From an uncultured Pelagibacteraceae bacterium (GTDB lineage Bacteria; Pseudomonadota; Alphaproteobacteria; Pelagibacterales; Pelagibacteraceae): DNA of 36,961 bases. Every line of letters starts with the position of its first letter. The stretch's first letter is position 1. The notes under the pieces are model-generated. The model was not told the origin of the DNA, did no database searches, and was given only the letters and a program-made list of their open reading frames with translations. Where the stretch lies: positions 1 to 36,961 of the forward strand of contig CACHDJ010000011.1 in the NCBI GenBank assembly GCA_902578525.1, given 5' to 3'. The position numbers and the translations under genes were made by a program. This document shows, piece after piece, positions 10,574 to 20,436 of the stretch.

Positions 10574-11770
10574 CTAAATTTTAATATGTGCAAACCACTT
10601 TGTTTTTTTTAAAATCTTTTTTTCTTTCAAAAAAATCTCTTTTTTATGGTTCCAAGCAAAAAGAAATGTGTAGTCTGGTATATTCTTTTTATAATGGTCA
10701 ACTGAAACAATTGGAATATGTGTACCTGGTGAAAAAGTGTTTATTTTATTTGGCGTAGTATCACATATAAAATCAATATGCTTATAATTTATTCCACAAT
10801 AATTTAATATTGTAGTGCTTTTTGATGTTGCAGCGTAACCTGCAATATTTTTTCCTTTTTTTAATATATTGGATATTTTTCTTTTTAATTTTTTTTTCGA
10901 AATTTCACATTTTTTTTTAAAGTTAAGACATCCTTTGATTGAGTCAATTTTTTTTTTCTTTTCACTTTTTAATAATCTTAATACGTTTTTATTTATTTTA
11001 TGTTTACCTAGTCTGCCAATAACATAACGCATCGACCCACCATGGGTTTTTTGTGGAATTGCATTTATCAATTCAAGGTTAAATAATCTAAATACTTTTT
11101 TAACAGAACTCACAGAAAACATAAATATATGTTCATCATAAATTTGATCATATGATGTTTTTTTAAACATTGATCCTAAGTATGGTTCTTCAAATATAAA
11201 AAGGCCATTATCATTTAATAGATAATCAACGCCCTTGATAAGATCAGTTAAATTTGGAACATGACAAATGACATTGGCTGCAGATAAAATATCTGTATTA
11301 TTTTTTAAATTTTTAATTTTTTTAACGTTTTTGAGGGTAAAAAAACAATTCATGGTTTTAATACCTTTTGCTTTTGATACTTTCGCTACGTTAGAAGATG
11401 GTTCAATCCCTAAGGTTTTAATCTTACTATTCTTAAAATTACTCAAAAAAGTTCCATCATTAGATCCAATTTCAATTAAATTATTGTTCTTTTTTAAGTA
11501 ATTTTTTTTTATCCAATTCGCATATTTCTTAAAATGTTTAATCATTCCCTTAGAGCTTCCTGTAAAAAAAGGATAGTTTTTATTAAACATTAATTTTGGC
11601 TTAGGATGATTGTTTAATTGAAACAAAGAAATTTTATTTGAGAAACCAACTTCCATCTCAAAAAAATATTCTTTTTTAAAATACTTCTTTTTTAAAAATC
11701 CATTTGCAATTGGCATTTTCCCAAATGTCATAAATGGTTTTATTTTTTTTTTTGTTATCTTACAAATCAT
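10574..11770 (-). CDS. SAM-dependent sugar C-methyltransferase-like protein
   Basis: A 398-residue protein with the layout of the NovU/TylC3-type C-methyltransferases: a short N-terminal domain (about 1-60), a central SAM-binding Rossmann domain with motif I NLIEIGSNDGTF (97-108) and FIFEEPYLGSMF near 200, and a C-terminal domain containing GYAATSKSTTILNYCGI (about 310-326). Such enzymes methylate carbon 3 of NDP-4-keto-deoxysugars. In the usual family the N-terminal domain binds zinc through two CxxC pairs. Here only C3 remains: CKIT replaces the first pair and FSNKI stands where the second would be, so the zinc site seems lost. It directly abuts the epimerase gene upstream (no spacer). The substrate is not determined; O-methylation or a deoxysugar of surface glycan are options. 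Confidence 0.8.
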   Translation of the reverse strand: MICKITKKKIKPFMTFGKMPIANGFLKKKYFKKEYFFEMEVGFSNKISLFQLNNHPKPKLMFNKNYPFFTGSSKGMIKHFKKYANWIKKNYLKKNNNLIEIGSNDGTFLSNFKNSKIKTLGIEPSSNVAKVSKAKGIKTMNCFFTLKNVKKIKNLKNNTDILSAANVICHVPNLTDLIKGVDYLLNDNGLFIFEEPYLGSMFKKTSYDQIYDEHIFMFSVSSVKKVFRLFNLELINAIPQKTHGGSMRYVIGRLGKHKINKNVLRLLKSEKKKKIDSIKGCLNFKKKCEISKKKLKRKISNILKKGKNIAGYAATSKSTTILNYCGINYKHIDFICDTTPNKINTFSPGTHIPIVSVDHYKKNIPDYTFLFAWNHKKEIFLKEKKILKKTKWFAHIKI

Positions 11771-12694
11771 TCAAATATTTTTTAACAGTTCTATTGTTTC
11801 TTTAATATCTTTTTCAATATTTGATTTTAAAACTAAACCTTCATTATTCAATTTTTTTTGACTTACATGGTAAGAAAGTTGATTCATAATTGCAGAAGTG
11901 ACAAATTTAACTTTAATTTTTTTTTTATACTTTTTAATTTTTTTTAGTATTTGTTTTACTGTGAAGTTTCCTGACAAAGCATTAAAAATATCATTTTTAA
12001 AAAAATCATTTTCAATCGAAAATTTAAATACCTTAAAAGCATCTTTGAGAGATAAATATGGCCTGTACTGATTCAATGCTGTTTTATATACATTTATGTC
12101 TTCATTAATTGCAGCATTAAAACAAAACTTATTAACTGCAGTATGAAATCTTATACCTTTAGATACCCCTGAAATAGTCCCAAAACGAAAAGTATTATAA
12201 GTTAAAAATTTTGTTTCTTTTTTTAACATTTTTTCTTCTATCAATTTTATATCTGCATATGGAGATTGAGGTTTTAAATACTTTTCTTCGCAATTTTCAT
12301 CTACAATTTTTGTCTGCTTGCCGTAAACACTCGTTGAAGAAATATGAATTAATTTAGCTTTTCTTTTTTTGCAGAAATTTATAATTGTTCTCAAACACTG
12401 AATATTATTCTTATACATTTTATCTTTTTTTCCAAAACTTTTTTCAGCATTTGTCATTGAAGCTAAATGAATAACATAATCAATATTTTTTAAACTGTCT
12501 AAACTTTTTGGATCATTTAAATCTTTTATTAAAAAATTTAAATTATTTTTTTTTTTTGTGTCAAAAATTGAATAAAATCTATTTGACTCAAGATTATCAA
12601 CTATGAAGGTCTTTTTTATTTTCTTAATTTTATGTACGTGCTCGGCTAAATAAGAGCCTATATGACCACAACAGCCAGTAATTAATAAGTTCAT
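11771..12694 (-). CDS. NAD-dependent sugar epimerase/dehydratase (extended SDR)
   Basis: A 307-residue extended short-chain dehydrogenase/reductase. The cofactor motif TGCCGHIG is at 6-13, an acidic residue for NAD ribose follows (D33 in IVDN), LASMTNAEKS is near 78, and the catalytic set is S122 region / Y146-x3-K150 (YADIK), with an HISSTSVYG segment at 117-125. Members act on nucleotide sugars as 4-epimerases, 4,6-dehydratases or reductases; the exact reaction cannot be read from the sequence. The start overlaps the end of the cupin gene by 1 nt, and the methyltransferase gene follows directly, so the three form one transcription unit. That setting points to deoxysugar synthesis for a surface polysaccharide. 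Composition is Lys/Asn-rich like the neighbouring genes. Confidence 0.85.
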   Translation of the reverse strand: MNLLITGCCGHIGSYLAEHVHKIKKIKKTFIVDNLESNRFYSIFDTKKKNNLNFLIKDLNDPKSLDSLKNIDYVIHLASMTNAEKSFGKKDKMYKNNIQCLRTIINFCKKRKAKLIHISSTSVYGKQTKIVDENCEEKYLKPQSPYADIKLIEEKMLKKETKFLTYNTFRFGTISGVSKGIRFHTAVNKFCFNAAINEDINVYKTALNQYRPYLSLKDAFKVFKFSIENDFFKNDIFNALSGNFTVKQILKKIKKYKKKIKVKFVTSAIMNQLSYHVSQKKLNNEGLVLKSNIEKDIKETIELLKNI

Positions 12695-13089
12695 TATTTT
12701 TTTTTAATTATTCTTAAAAATTGATTATAATTTTCTATATAGTCACTGTATTCATACTCTCTATCACAGAAAACCATTAGAATACTATTATTTGTTTTAA
12801 ATCTTATTTTACACCAAGTTTTAGATTTTAGTAAAATTCCTTTTTTTTTTTTATAATTAATATTTGTTTTATATTTTTTATGTTTATCCTCAATTTCAAT
12901 TTCCATTACACCATAAATAGGGACCAAAAATTGTTTACATTTAAAATGCGCATGATCTCCACGTGTAAAATTTTTATTCCCATAAATTAAAAAAATTCTT
13001 TTAGTTTTAAAGGGAATATCGGAATTTAAAGAAAAGGGTATTAATGTTCCACTTTTTTTAGTAAATTTTTTAAATACATATTTTTTCAT
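12694..13089 (-). CDS. FdtA/QdtA-like sugar 3,4-ketoisomerase (WxcM-like cupin)
   Basis: A 131-residue single-domain cupin. The signature RGDHAH (43-48) followed by CKQFLVPIYGVMEIEIED matches the RmlC-like 3,4-ketoisomerases FdtA and QdtA and the WxcM C-terminal family. These convert dTDP-4-keto-6-deoxy-glucose to the 3-keto sugar, using the His of the motif in the active site. It is the first gene of the cupin-epimerase-methyltransferase unit and lies 86 bp downstream of the tRNA-Ser on the same strand. No aminotransferase (the usual next step to Fuc3N or Qui3N) and no dTDP-glucose synthase or dehydratase is in the window, so precursors must come from elsewhere, or this is a relative with another substrate. 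Confidence 0.8.
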   Translation of the reverse strand: MKKYVFKKFTKKSGTLIPFSLNSDIPFKTKRIFLIYGNKNFTRGDHAHFKCKQFLVPIYGVMEIEIEDKHKKYKTNINYKKKKGILLKSKTWCKIRFKTNNSILMVFCDREYEYSDYIENYNQFLRIIKKK

Positions 13090-13175
13090 AAAATAATTTT
13101 TTTATATATAGATTACAAAATATAACTACTATTTTTTTACTTAATATTTAAATAGTAAATTTATTATATTTCATC

Positions 13176-13264
13176 TGGCGGAGAGAGTGGGATTCGAACC
13201 CACGGTACCTTAACAGTACACACACTTTCCAAGCGTGCGCTTTAAACCACTCAGCCATCTCTCC
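13176..13264 (-). tRNA. tRNA-Ser (anticodon GGA)
   Basis: On the minus strand the sequence folds as a class II tRNA: acceptor stem GGAGAGA/TCTCTCC, D-arm with TGAGTGGTTTAAAGC, anticodon stem CACGC/GTGTG with loop TTGGAAA (anticodon GGA, reading UCC and UCU), a long variable arm with GTAC/GTACC-type pairing typical of serine, and T-arm GTGGGTTCGAATCCCAC. The discriminator is G, and the 3' CCA is encoded at 13176-13178. The 5' end is 5 nt from the stop codon of the GT17 gene, so it may be processed from that transcript or use a promoter inside that gene. No copy of the tRNA 3' end was seen elsewhere in the window. Confidence 0.97.
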
Positions 13265-13269
13265 AAAAT

Positions 13270-14076
13270 TTATAATATGTATAATTTATATTTTTCATGA
13301 TTAGACACAATGTAGTCTGGAAAACTTTGATTAATTGAGACTTTTTCATATTTATGACCTCTTTCAAAAAGGTCGACCCTTTCTTCGATCTTTTTTTTAA
13401 TTATATTTATATTTGAGTATCTTTCTCCACTAAATTCTGAATGAGCAAAAGTTTTTAACTTAAGTGATATTTTTTCTGGTTCCATGACATTATTAAAATG
13501 CCAACCTCCATTATGGAAAATTTCAATATTTTTTTCTTTATCAATTCTATAAAAATTATATTTAAGATTTTTGGATCTTACTTTTTGGCGCATAAAATCA
13601 ATAGATTTTAGGTTTTTTTTTTTACAAGCTCTAGTTCCCTCCCATGGAGTTTCATGAGGATTAAATAGATTGAATTTGTAGTTAAAACATTTTTGAAAGA
13701 AAATGCCATATTTATTTTTTAATTCAAAATTTTTTAAAATTTTTGGATTAGGTATCTCATCAGGATCAGAAAAAAATATAAAGTCATCTGGATCTGCAAA
13801 GGATGTTTTTTTTAATAAAAATTCTCTTTGTATAGCTTGATTTTCCCATAAATTATTATTTTTTGGGAAGGGTTCTTCCATCACCTCATATCTAATTTTT
13901 TTATCATTAAATAATTTATGATTAAAATTTAATTTTTTTTCAAAGTTTCTATGATCATACTTTGACTCACATATAACAAAACTATCTACGTAGTCCTTGA
14001 GAATATTAAATCTTAAATCAAAGATAAAATTATTATCAAAAAAAGTTATACAATCTATAATCTTATTTTTTTTCAT
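13270..14076 (-). CDS. Family 17-like glycosyltransferase
   Basis: A 268-residue protein resembling glycosyltransferase family 17, whose best known member is the eukaryotic beta-1,4-mannosyl-glycoprotein GlcNAc-transferase. Supporting features are the opening IIDCITFFDN, the DYVDSFVICESKYDHR segment (28-43), an acidic metal/nucleotide-sugar site FFSDPDEIPNP (101-111, a D-x-D variant) and HNGGWHFNN near 188. Bacterial relatives occur in polysaccharide loci, where donor and acceptor are generally unknown. There is no signal peptide or membrane segment, so it is probably cytosolic. The start overlaps the end of the Gfo/Idh gene by 14 nt, showing coupling. The stop is 5 nt from the tRNA-Ser. It probably adds a sugar to a lipid-linked surface glycan, by context. 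Confidence 0.78.
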   Translation of the reverse strand: MKKNKIIDCITFFDNNFIFDLRFNILKDYVDSFVICESKYDHRNFEKKLNFNHKLFNDKKIRYEVMEEPFPKNNNLWENQAIQREFLLKKTSFADPDDFIFFSDPDEIPNPKILKNFELKNKYGIFFQKCFNYKFNLFNPHETPWEGTRACKKKNLKSIDFMRQKVRSKNLKYNFYRIDKEKNIEIFHNGGWHFNNVMEPEKISLKLKTFAHSEFSGERYSNINIIKKKIEERVDLFERGHKYEKVSINQSFPDYIVSNHEKYKLYIL

Positions 14077-15097
14077 TTTTCCAATAATCTAATATTTTTG
14101 AATTAATCAAAATTTCTTTTCTAGTCATACCGGGGTAACTTGCTTCAATTTTTTTATTTATAATATCATTGCTTATATTTTCAATTCCCAAAGAATATAT
14201 GTTATTACTATTGCTGAAATTGAATATTTCTTCCTTTTCGCAAAATATTTTTATTTTTCCTTTCTCAGGATTCCACGTATTTTCAATAATTATTTTTCCT
14301 TTTTCACCAAAAATAGTTGTTTTACTCCCAATATTTTCTGAGAAAGAAACCTGTAATTTTACTTTAAACATATTATCAAAAGCAATATCTACAGTACTAT
14401 GAACATCAATATCTTCCAATTCATAAGTCTTATTTAAGTTTTGAAACTTAAAATTTTCAAGATCTATATTTTTTACTAATCCAGCAATAAGTAAAGCCAT
14501 TGATAAAGTATGTGAACCTAAATCAAAAATAACTCCACCACCTAATTCTTTATTAAAAATTCTTTTTTTTTTATCTATTTTCTTTTTAAAGAAACCGAAA
14601 AATTTTTTTTTATCAGTTAAATTCATTCCAAGATTAGAGTTCATTGAAATGACTTTGCCAATTTTGTTTTTTTTAATTAAATCAACTACTTTTACAATTT
14701 GAGGATGATATCTAAACATGAAACTTTCTCCAAAAAAAATATTTTTAAGAGATGGACTAAGAAAAACTTCTTCAGCTTGCTTAAAGTCAATAAAAGCTGG
14801 TTTTTCTACTAAAATATTTTTATTAAATTCAATACATTTTAATATCCATTTCTGATGCAGAGAATTTGGTAAAGCAATATATACAATATCTATGTCTTTA
14901 TTTTCTATAAGGCTTTGATAATCACTATAAGAATTTTCAGACGAAATATTATAATCTTTTTTAAACTGGTCTAGTTTTTTTTTAGTATTACTAGCAATTG
15001 CAAACAACTTAGCATTTTTTGTTAATTTTAGACATTTGGCAATTTCTTGGGCTATATTTCCTAAGCCAATAATTCCCCAATTAATGTTATTATTCAT
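14063..15097 (-). CDS. Gfo/Idh/MocA-family oxidoreductase
   Basis: A 344-residue NAD(P)-dependent oxidoreductase. The N-terminal Rossmann fold has GIIGLGNIA (8-16), a conserved IALPNSLHQK segment (74-83) and the family's catalytic EKP (98-100 in NILVEKPAF). The C-terminal half has the GGGVIFDLGSH region near 190, typical of the GFO_IDH_MocA C-terminal domain. Members reduce or oxidise sugars, nucleotide sugars or inositols; the substrate cannot be assigned here. It is the first gene of a short minus-strand unit with the GT17-like gene (14-nt overlap) and diverges from the GT61 gene across only 23 bp. A role in making a modified sugar for surface glycan is inferred from context. Confidence 0.87.
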   Translation of the reverse strand: MNNNINWGIIGLGNIAQEIAKCLKLTKNAKLFAIASNTKKKLDQFKKDYNISSENSYSDYQSLIENKDIDIVYIALPNSLHQKWILKCIEFNKNILVEKPAFIDFKQAEEVFLSPSLKNIFFGESFMFRYHPQIVKVVDLIKKNKIGKVISMNSNLGMNLTDKKKFFGFFKKKIDKKKRIFNKELGGGVIFDLGSHTLSMALLIAGLVKNIDLENFKFQNLNKTYELEDIDVHSTVDIAFDNMFKVKLQVSFSENIGSKTTIFGEKGKIIIENTWNPEKGKIKIFCEKEEIFNFSNSNNIYSLGIENISNDIINKKIEASYPGMTRKEILINSKILDYWKNEKK

Positions 15098-15120
15098 GTT
15101 ATAAAAACAATCTATAACAA

Positions 15121-16227
15121 ATGTTAAAGAAAAAAATAAAATTATATTATAAAAAAAGTATAAGAGTATTTTTTAAACTTATCTATGGTAAAGTACTAGT
15201 ACCTAAAAAGAATACTAAATTACCTATACAAATATCAGTATTAAATAACAGTAGATTTAAAACTTTTTCAGGAAAAAAATATAAACTTTATTCAGTTAAT
15301 AAAGCAAGAATATATACTGATAATAATGAAAATGTTGCAATAATAAAAAATAATTTTATTGTTCCTAGAGCCTCATTTCAACAATTAAATGGCTTTTTAA
15401 AAAATGAAAAATTTAATAGCACTGTCTATTATGGCACCCCTTCATTTTTAAAAAAATTTAATGGAACTGTATTTAATTTAGCTCAGGGAGGAAGTGGTAA
15501 TAACTATTTTCATTTCATTTTTGATATTGTTTCAAAAATTATTCTTGCCAAAAATAATCTAAAAAATTTTGAAAAAATTGATTTTTTTTATGTTACAAAT
15601 TTAAAGAACTGGCAAATAAGAATATTGAAAATAATTGGCATCAAGGAGAAAAAGCTTATCGATAGTAAAAAAAATAATCATATCTATGCAGATAAAGTAA
15701 TAACCTTAGATCATCCATGGTATTACAAAGGTAATATACAGTATCAATTAAGAAAAATTCCTCAATGGATAATTAATCAAAATAGAAAAATATTTCTTAA
15801 TAATTCAAAAAAGTTTTATTGTAAAAAAAAAATTTTTTTAGACAGATCAAATTCTAATTATAATCACTGTCAAATTGAAAATATTTTAGATATAAAAAAT
15901 TTTATACTCAAAAACAAATTTGGTATTTATAAACCTGAAATACTTTCTCTTGAGAAGCAAATTTATCTATTTAAAAATGCTTCTGTTATCTTGGGTGCTC
16001 ATGGTGCAGCTTTTACTAATATAATTTTTTGTAAACCAAAAACTAAAGTAATTGAATTAATTCCATCAGATCACCCCAATCGAAAATGTGAAAGAATATG
16101 TAAAATTTTAAATTTAAGATATTATAGAATTAAGACAAAAATAAATAACTCTGACAAAAACTTTCCTTATAAGATTTTGTTAGAAAAAAAACATTTAAAA
16201 CTAATTGACAAAATTATTAATCTTTAG
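15121..16227 (+). CDS. Family 61-like glycosyltransferase (DUF563)
   Basis: A 368-residue protein with the hallmarks of glycosyltransferase family 61 (EOGT/plant xylosyltransferase-like, DUF563): [13 protein letters not shown] (123-135), with the His typical of the N[YW]xHx signature; an [11 protein letters not shown] segment (239-249); and the C-terminal [15 protein letters not shown] (292-306) followed by KVIEL. The first 25 residues are basic and partly hydrophobic ([12 protein letters not shown]), more likely a membrane-association helix than a cleaved signal. It is the only plus-strand gene of the glycan block. It starts 23 bp from the divergent Gfo/Idh gene and overlaps the lepA tail by 11 nt. 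It probably transfers a sugar to a surface glycan; donor and linkage are unknown. Confidence 0.82.
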   Translation: MLKKKIKLYYKKSIRVFFKLIYGKVLVPKKNTKLPIQISVLNNSRFKTFSGKKYKLYSVNKARIYTDNNENVAIIKNNFIVPRASFQQLNGFLKNEKFNSTVYYGTPSFLKKFNGTVFNLAQGGSGNNYFHFIFDIVSKIILAKNNLKNFEKIDFFYVTNLKNWQIRILKIIGIKEKKLIDSKKNNHIYADKVITLDHPWYYKGNIQYQLRKIPQWIINQNRKIFLNNSKKFYCKKKIFLDRSNSNYNHCQIENILDIKNFILKNKFGIYKPEILSLEKQIYLFKNASVILGAHGAAFTNIIFCKPKTKVIELIPSDHPNRKCERICKILNLRYYRIKTKINNSDKNFPYKILLEKKHLKLIDKIINL

Positions 16228-18022
16228 CTATTTTCAGTACACCAATAAAAGCTTCTTGAGGTATTTCAACTTTACCAAATTGTTTCGATCTAGCCTTGCC
16301 TTTTTTCTGTTTTTCTAAAAGTTTTCTTTTTCTATCTGTGGCTCCTCCACCATGAATTTTGGTCAAAACATCTTTTTTAAAACCTTTAATTGTTTCTCTT
16401 GCAATAATTTTTCCTCCTATTGCTGCCTGAACTGGAATCATAAAATTATGTCTTGGAATTAAATCTTTCAGTTTTTCACATACTTCTCTTCCTATTCTCT
16501 GTGCAAAATCTCTATGTATCATCATAGCTAAAGCATCAACGGGTTCAGTATTTACTAATATTCCTAGTTTTACTAGATCGCCTTCTTTATACTTGGCTAT
16601 CTCATAATCAAAGCTAGCATAACCACTTGTCATGGATTTTATTCGATCATTAAAATCAAATACAACTTCATTTAATGGAAGTTCATAACTTAAAACTGCT
16701 CTGTTACCCGAATAAGTTAAATTTATTTGAATACCCCTTTTGTCTTGGCATAACTTAATAATTGCCCCTAAATATTGATCTGGTGTTATTATAGTTGCTT
16801 TAATCCATGGTTCTTCAATATTTTTAATTAAAGTTGGGTCTGGTAGACTTGAAGGATTATGCAGATCTAAAGATTTACCACTATTTAAATTTACTTTGTA
16901 AACTACTCCAGGTGTTGTGGTTAATAAATTTACATCAAATTCCCTTTCAAGTCTCTCAGTAATAATTTCAAGATGAAGTAATCCTAAAAAACCACATCTA
17001 AAACCCAATCCAAGAGCTGAAGATGACTCTGCTTCAAACGAAAAACTTGCATCATTTAATTGTAGTTTTGCTAACCCATCTTTTAATTTTTGATATTCAG
17101 AGCTATCAACAGGAAATAATCCGCAGAATACTACTGGTTTACTTGGTTTAAATCCTGGCAAAGGTTCTATTTTTGATTTTGAGGCATCACAGATTGTATC
17201 TCCTACTTTAGTTTCTGATAAAATCTTAATTCCTGTAGTTATAAATCCTATTTCTCCAGAATTTAATTCATTCATATCCTTCGGCTTTGGTGTAAAAACA
17301 CCAACTTTTTCGACTACATAATCTTGATCGGTTGATAACATTTTTATTTTCATGTTTTTAGTAAGCTTTCCATTTATTACTCTAATTAAAATTACAACTC
17401 CAAGATAAGTGTCATACCAGCTATCAACTAACAAACATTTAAGTTCACTAGTTGGTTCACCCTTTGGACCAGGAAATAAGGTTACAATTTTTTCTAAAAT
17501 ATCTTCAATACCTTCTCCAGTTTTTCCAGAGCAAGGTACAGCGTTATCAGTTTCGATTCCTATTACATCTTCAATTTGTTTTTTTGTTCGATCAATATCA
17601 GATGCTGGTAAATCAATTTTATTTAATACAGGTATAATTTCATGATTAATGTCCATAGCCTGATAAACATTAGCTAATGTTTGTGCCTCTACTCCTTGAG
17701 TACTATCCACAATTAAAATAGATCCTTCACAAGCATATAATGATCTACTTACCTCGTAACTAAAATCTACATGCCCAGGTGTATCAATAATATTTATGAT
17801 ATAATTTTTACCATTTTTAGCTTTATAGTTAAGTTTTACTGTTTGAGCTTTTATTGTAATACCCCGTTCTCTCTCAATATCCATTGAGTCTAAAACCTGG
17901 GCTTTCATTTCTCGTTCAGTGAGCCCACCACATTTATGAATAATTCTATCGGCAATAGTAGACTTTCCATGATCTATATGAGCAATAATTGCAAAATTTC
18001 TAATATGATCGATAGTGCTCAT
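16217..18022 (-). CDS. lepA: Elongation factor 4 (LepA), ribosome back-translocating GTPase
   Basis: LepA/EF4 is a ribosome-binding GTPase related to EF-G that remodels stalled or pre-translocation ribosomes and helps 30S biogenesis. The 601-residue length is normal. GTPase motifs are G1 AHIDHGKST (14-22), G2 in RERGITIKA (51-59), G3 DTPGHVDF (80-87) and G4 NKID (134-137). EF-G-like domains follow, with the LepA-specific C-terminal domain at the end ([19 protein letters not shown] region near 560-580). The ATG lies 5 nt after the pheT stop, making lepA the last gene of the long thrS operon. Its tail overlaps the convergent GT61 gene by 11 nt, so the edge of the glycan block touches lepA coding sequence without disturbing it. 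Confidence 0.97.
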   Translation of the reverse strand: MSTIDHIRNFAIIAHIDHGKSTIADRIIHKCGGLTEREMKAQVLDSMDIERERGITIKAQTVKLNYKAKNGKNYIINIIDTPGHVDFSYEVSRSLYACEGSILIVDSTQGVEAQTLANVYQAMDINHEIIPVLNKIDLPASDIDRTKKQIEDVIGIETDNAVPCSGKTGEGIEDILEKIVTLFPGPKGEPTSELKCLLVDSWYDTYLGVVILIRVINGKLTKNMKIKMLSTDQDYVVEKVGVFTPKPKDMNELNSGEIGFITTGIKILSETKVGDTICDASKSKIEPLPGFKPSKPVVFCGLFPVDSSEYQKLKDGLAKLQLNDASFSFEAESSSALGLGFRCGFLGLLHLEIITERLEREFDVNLLTTTPGVVYKVNLNSGKSLDLHNPSSLPDPTLIKNIEEPWIKATIITPDQYLGAIIKLCQDKRGIQINLTYSGNRAVLSYELPLNEVVFDFNDRIKSMTSGYASFDYEIAKYKEGDLVKLGILVNTEPVDALAMMIHRDFAQRIGREVCEKLKDLIPRHNFMIPVQAAIGGKIIARETIKGFKKDVLTKIHGGGATDRKRKLLEKQKKGKARSKQFGKVEIPQEAFIGVLKIAKD

Positions 18023-18027
18023 AATTT

Positions 18028-20436
18028 TTATGATCTAATTTTAGCACCAGTTTTATTTTCAACTGTTTTTATGATTAAATTATTAATATTTTCTAAGTCA
18101 CTCTCATTCAATGTTTTTTCAAAAGATTGAATTGTTACACTAATTGCTATTGATTTTTGATTTTGAGGAATATTTTCACCCTCATAAACATCAAAAACTT
18201 TTATGTTACTAATTAAGTTTTGATCTACATTTGAAATAACATTTATTAAATCTTGTGCTTTTACGTCCTTATTTACAATAAATGCAAAATCTCTCTCGGA
18301 TTTTTGAAAATCTGAAACATTAAATTTTATTTTTTGATCATTTAATGATTTTTTAGGAAGTTTTAAATTATCTAAAAAAATTTCAAAACCTATTAAAGAC
18401 TCTGTTTTTAAATCTAAATTTTTTAAAATACTAGGGTGAATTTCTCCAAAAAAAGCAGCCACATGATCTTTTTGTTTATTTAAGTATAATCTTCCAGACT
18501 TGCCTGGATGGTAGTAATTGGGCGTTTCACTATCTATAAAAAATTTGTCATAATTATATCCTGCCTCAACTAAAGTTTGAACTACATCTCTTTTAACATC
18601 AAATACATCAACATTTCTCTCTTTATCAATCCAAGACCCTCTTGATTTTTTACCTGCAGATAAACCACAAATTACTGTATTTTGTTGACCTGGATCGTAG
18701 CCAGTAAAAATTGGACCTATTTCAAATATTGATAAATCTTTAAAGCCTCTATCTAGATTTTTATTCATATACATAATTAGATTTGAAAATATTGAGTTTC
18801 TTAAAACTCCCAATTCTACGCTTATTGGATTTACAATTTTTATTTCTTTATTCGAGTCTCTAAAATAATTGTTATAATTTGAGTCTGTAAAAGACCATGT
18901 AATAACCTCTAAATATCCTTTTGATGCAACTGCTCTTTGTAAAAAATGAAATAATTTTTGAGATTGAGATAAAGTAGACTTGGTTCTTTCCTTAACAGGA
19001 TTTATAATTTTAATCTTATCATAACCATTTATTCTCACCAATTCTTCAACAATATCAACTTCTTGTGAAATATCGGGTCTCCAAGAAGGAATTGTCAATT
19101 TCAAATATTTTTTTTCCTTTTTATATTTAAAACCAAGATCTTCTAAAATTTTTAGCATTTCATTAATAGAGATTTTAAAACCTGTTATTTTTTCGAATAA
19201 ACTAGGGTTAAATTTTATATTTTTAGATTTATGTGTTTCAATTTTTTGAATATCTATTTTACTAATTTCTCCACCACAAATTTCTTTAATTAATGATGCT
19301 GCTTTTTTTAAACCATTTTCTATAGATAATGGATCTATACCTCTTTCAAATCTAAATTTTGCATCTGTATCAAGATTTAACTTTTTTGATGTATTTCTTA
19401 TTGATCCAGGTTCAAAATAAGCTGACTCTAATAATATATTTTTTGTATCTAATTCTGTCCCTGATCTAGTTCCTCCAATTATTCCGCCTAATCCTAAAAC
19501 ACCTTTATTATCACATATAACACACATGCCATTTTCTAATTTATAGTTTTTGTTATCAAGAGCTGTAAATTCCTCACCTAATTTAGAATTTCGAACTATG
19601 ATACCTTTGTCTATTTTGTCGGCATCATAGGCATGTAATGGACGATTAATATCAAGCATAACATAATTGGTAATGTCAACTATTGCAGAAATTGGCTTTT
19701 GACCAACTGAAACTAATTTATCTTTAAGCCACTGAGGGCTCTCAGAATTTTTTACATTAGTAATTAAACAACTTCCAAAAGCTCTACATCCTTGGCCTTT
19801 TTCTTTCTTTATTTTTACTTTTAGGGTTTGTTTATTTTTTACCTTAACTTTTTTTTCTTTTATATTCTTCATCTTACCAAAACCAGAAGCTGCAAGATCT
19901 CTCGCTATTCCTCTTATGCCAAGGCAATCTGGTCTATTGGGTGTTATTGATAAATCAATAAGATTTGAATTAGTTTTTGGAAAATAAGTCTTTCCAATAC
20001 TTTTACCATATTTTGCTAACGATAATTCTATTATTCCCTTACTTTCATCCGATAAATTTAATTCAGACTCCGAGCAAAGCATTCCATATGAGGTAATTCC
20101 TCTTATTTTAGCTACCACTAATTTTGTTTTAGTTTTTGGAATGACTGCTCCAGGAGGAGCATAAATCGTAATCAAACCTTCTCTAGCGTTATTAGCTCCA
20201 CATACTACTTTTTTAAGATCTTTTTCTCCAACATTAACATCACAAACTTTTAAACGATCTGCGTTAGGATGTTTTTTAGTTTTAATAATTTTTGCTACCT
20301 TAAATAAGTCAAGTTCAGCTGATAAGTTTTCTAAACTTTCGACCTCTAAACCAATATTAGTAAGTTGTTCTAAAAGTTTATCTTCTTTTAGATTGGTATT
20401 TAAATGATCTTTAAGCCAATCAAATGTGATCTTCAT
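18028..20436 (-). CDS. pheT: Phenylalanine-tRNA ligase beta subunit
   Basis: The beta subunit of the (alpha-beta)2 enzyme that charges tRNA-Phe. The 802-residue protein has the family's domain order: an N-terminal domain with the EMAP/OB tRNA-binding fold (about 40-150, including [17 protein letters not shown] at 54-70), the B3/B4 editing region (about 200-380, with [26 protein letters not shown] near 340-365), the B5 domain (about 400-470), a catalytic-like core, and a C-terminal ferredoxin-fold anticodon-binding domain (about 705-802, with [12 protein letters not shown]). Editing hydrolyses Tyr-tRNA-Phe in this family. The ATG overlaps the pheS TGA as ATGA, giving strict coupling of the two subunits; lepA follows after 5 nt. 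Confidence 0.97.
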   Translation of the reverse strand: MKITFDWLKDHLNTNLKEDKLLEQLTNIGLEVESLENLSAELDLFKVAKIIKTKKHPNADRLKVCDVNVGEKDLKKVVCGANNAREGLITIYAPPGAVIPKTKTKLVVAKIRGITSYGMLCSESELNLSDESKGIIELSLAKYGKSIGKTYFPKTNSNLIDLSITPNRPDCLGIRGIARDLAASGFGKMKNIKEKKVKVKNKQTLKVKIKKEKGQGCRAFGSCLITNVKNSESPQWLKDKLVSVGQKPISAIVDITNYVMLDINRPLHAYDADKIDKGIIVRNSKLGEEFTALDNKNYKLENGMCVICDNKGVLGLGGIIGGTRSGTELDTKNILLESAYFEPGSIRNTSKKLNLDTDAKFRFERGIDPLSIENGLKKAASLIKEICGGEISKIDIQKIETHKSKNIKFNPSLFEKITGFKISINEMLKILEDLGFKYKKEKKYLKLTIPSWRPDISQEVDIVEELVRINGYDKIKIINPVKERTKSTLSQSQKLFHFLQRAVASKGYLEVITWSFTDSNYNNYFRDSNKEIKIVNPISVELGVLRNSIFSNLIMYMNKNLDRGFKDLSIFEIGPIFTGYDPGQQNTVICGLSAGKKSRGSWIDKERNVDVFDVKRDVVQTLVEAGYNYDKFFIDSETPNYYHPGKSGRLYLNKQKDHVAAFFGEIHPSILKNLDLKTESLIGFEIFLDNLKLPKKSLNDQKIKFNVSDFQKSERDFAFIVNKDVKAQDLINVISNVDQNLISNIKVFDVYEGENIPQNQKSIAISVTIQSFEKTLNESDLENINNLIIKTVENKTGAKIRS

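Larger units (their letters stand above)
10574..16227. other. AT-rich surface-glycan gene block around tRNA-Ser, between gyrB and lepA
   Basis: Six genes between two housekeeping genes all fit sugar modification or glycosyl transfer: C-methyltransferase-like, SDR epimerase, 3,4-ketoisomerase-like cupin, GT17, Gfo/Idh/MocA oxidoreductase and GT61. A tRNA-Ser(GGA) gene sits inside. The block is visibly more AT-rich than its flanks: for example, I count 7 G/C in 60 bases at 10861-10920 against 16 in 60 at 9301-9360 in gyrB. Homopolymer T/A runs of 7-10 are frequent and the proteins are very Lys-rich. This fits a variable glycan cassette. No integrase, transposase or duplicated tRNA end was found, so homologous exchange is likelier than integrase-driven insertion. 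The boundaries are inferred from gene content. Confidence 0.6.

Noticed and set aside
13127-13157. Inverted repeat TACTATTT/AAATAGTA after tRNA-Ser
   Set aside because: A stem with only one G-C pair and a 15-nt loop in nearly pure A/T DNA; equally likely by chance, and no U-run follows.
13176-13264. tRNA-Ser as an integration site of a mobile island
   Set aside because: No integrase gene and no second copy of the tRNA 3' end were found in the window.
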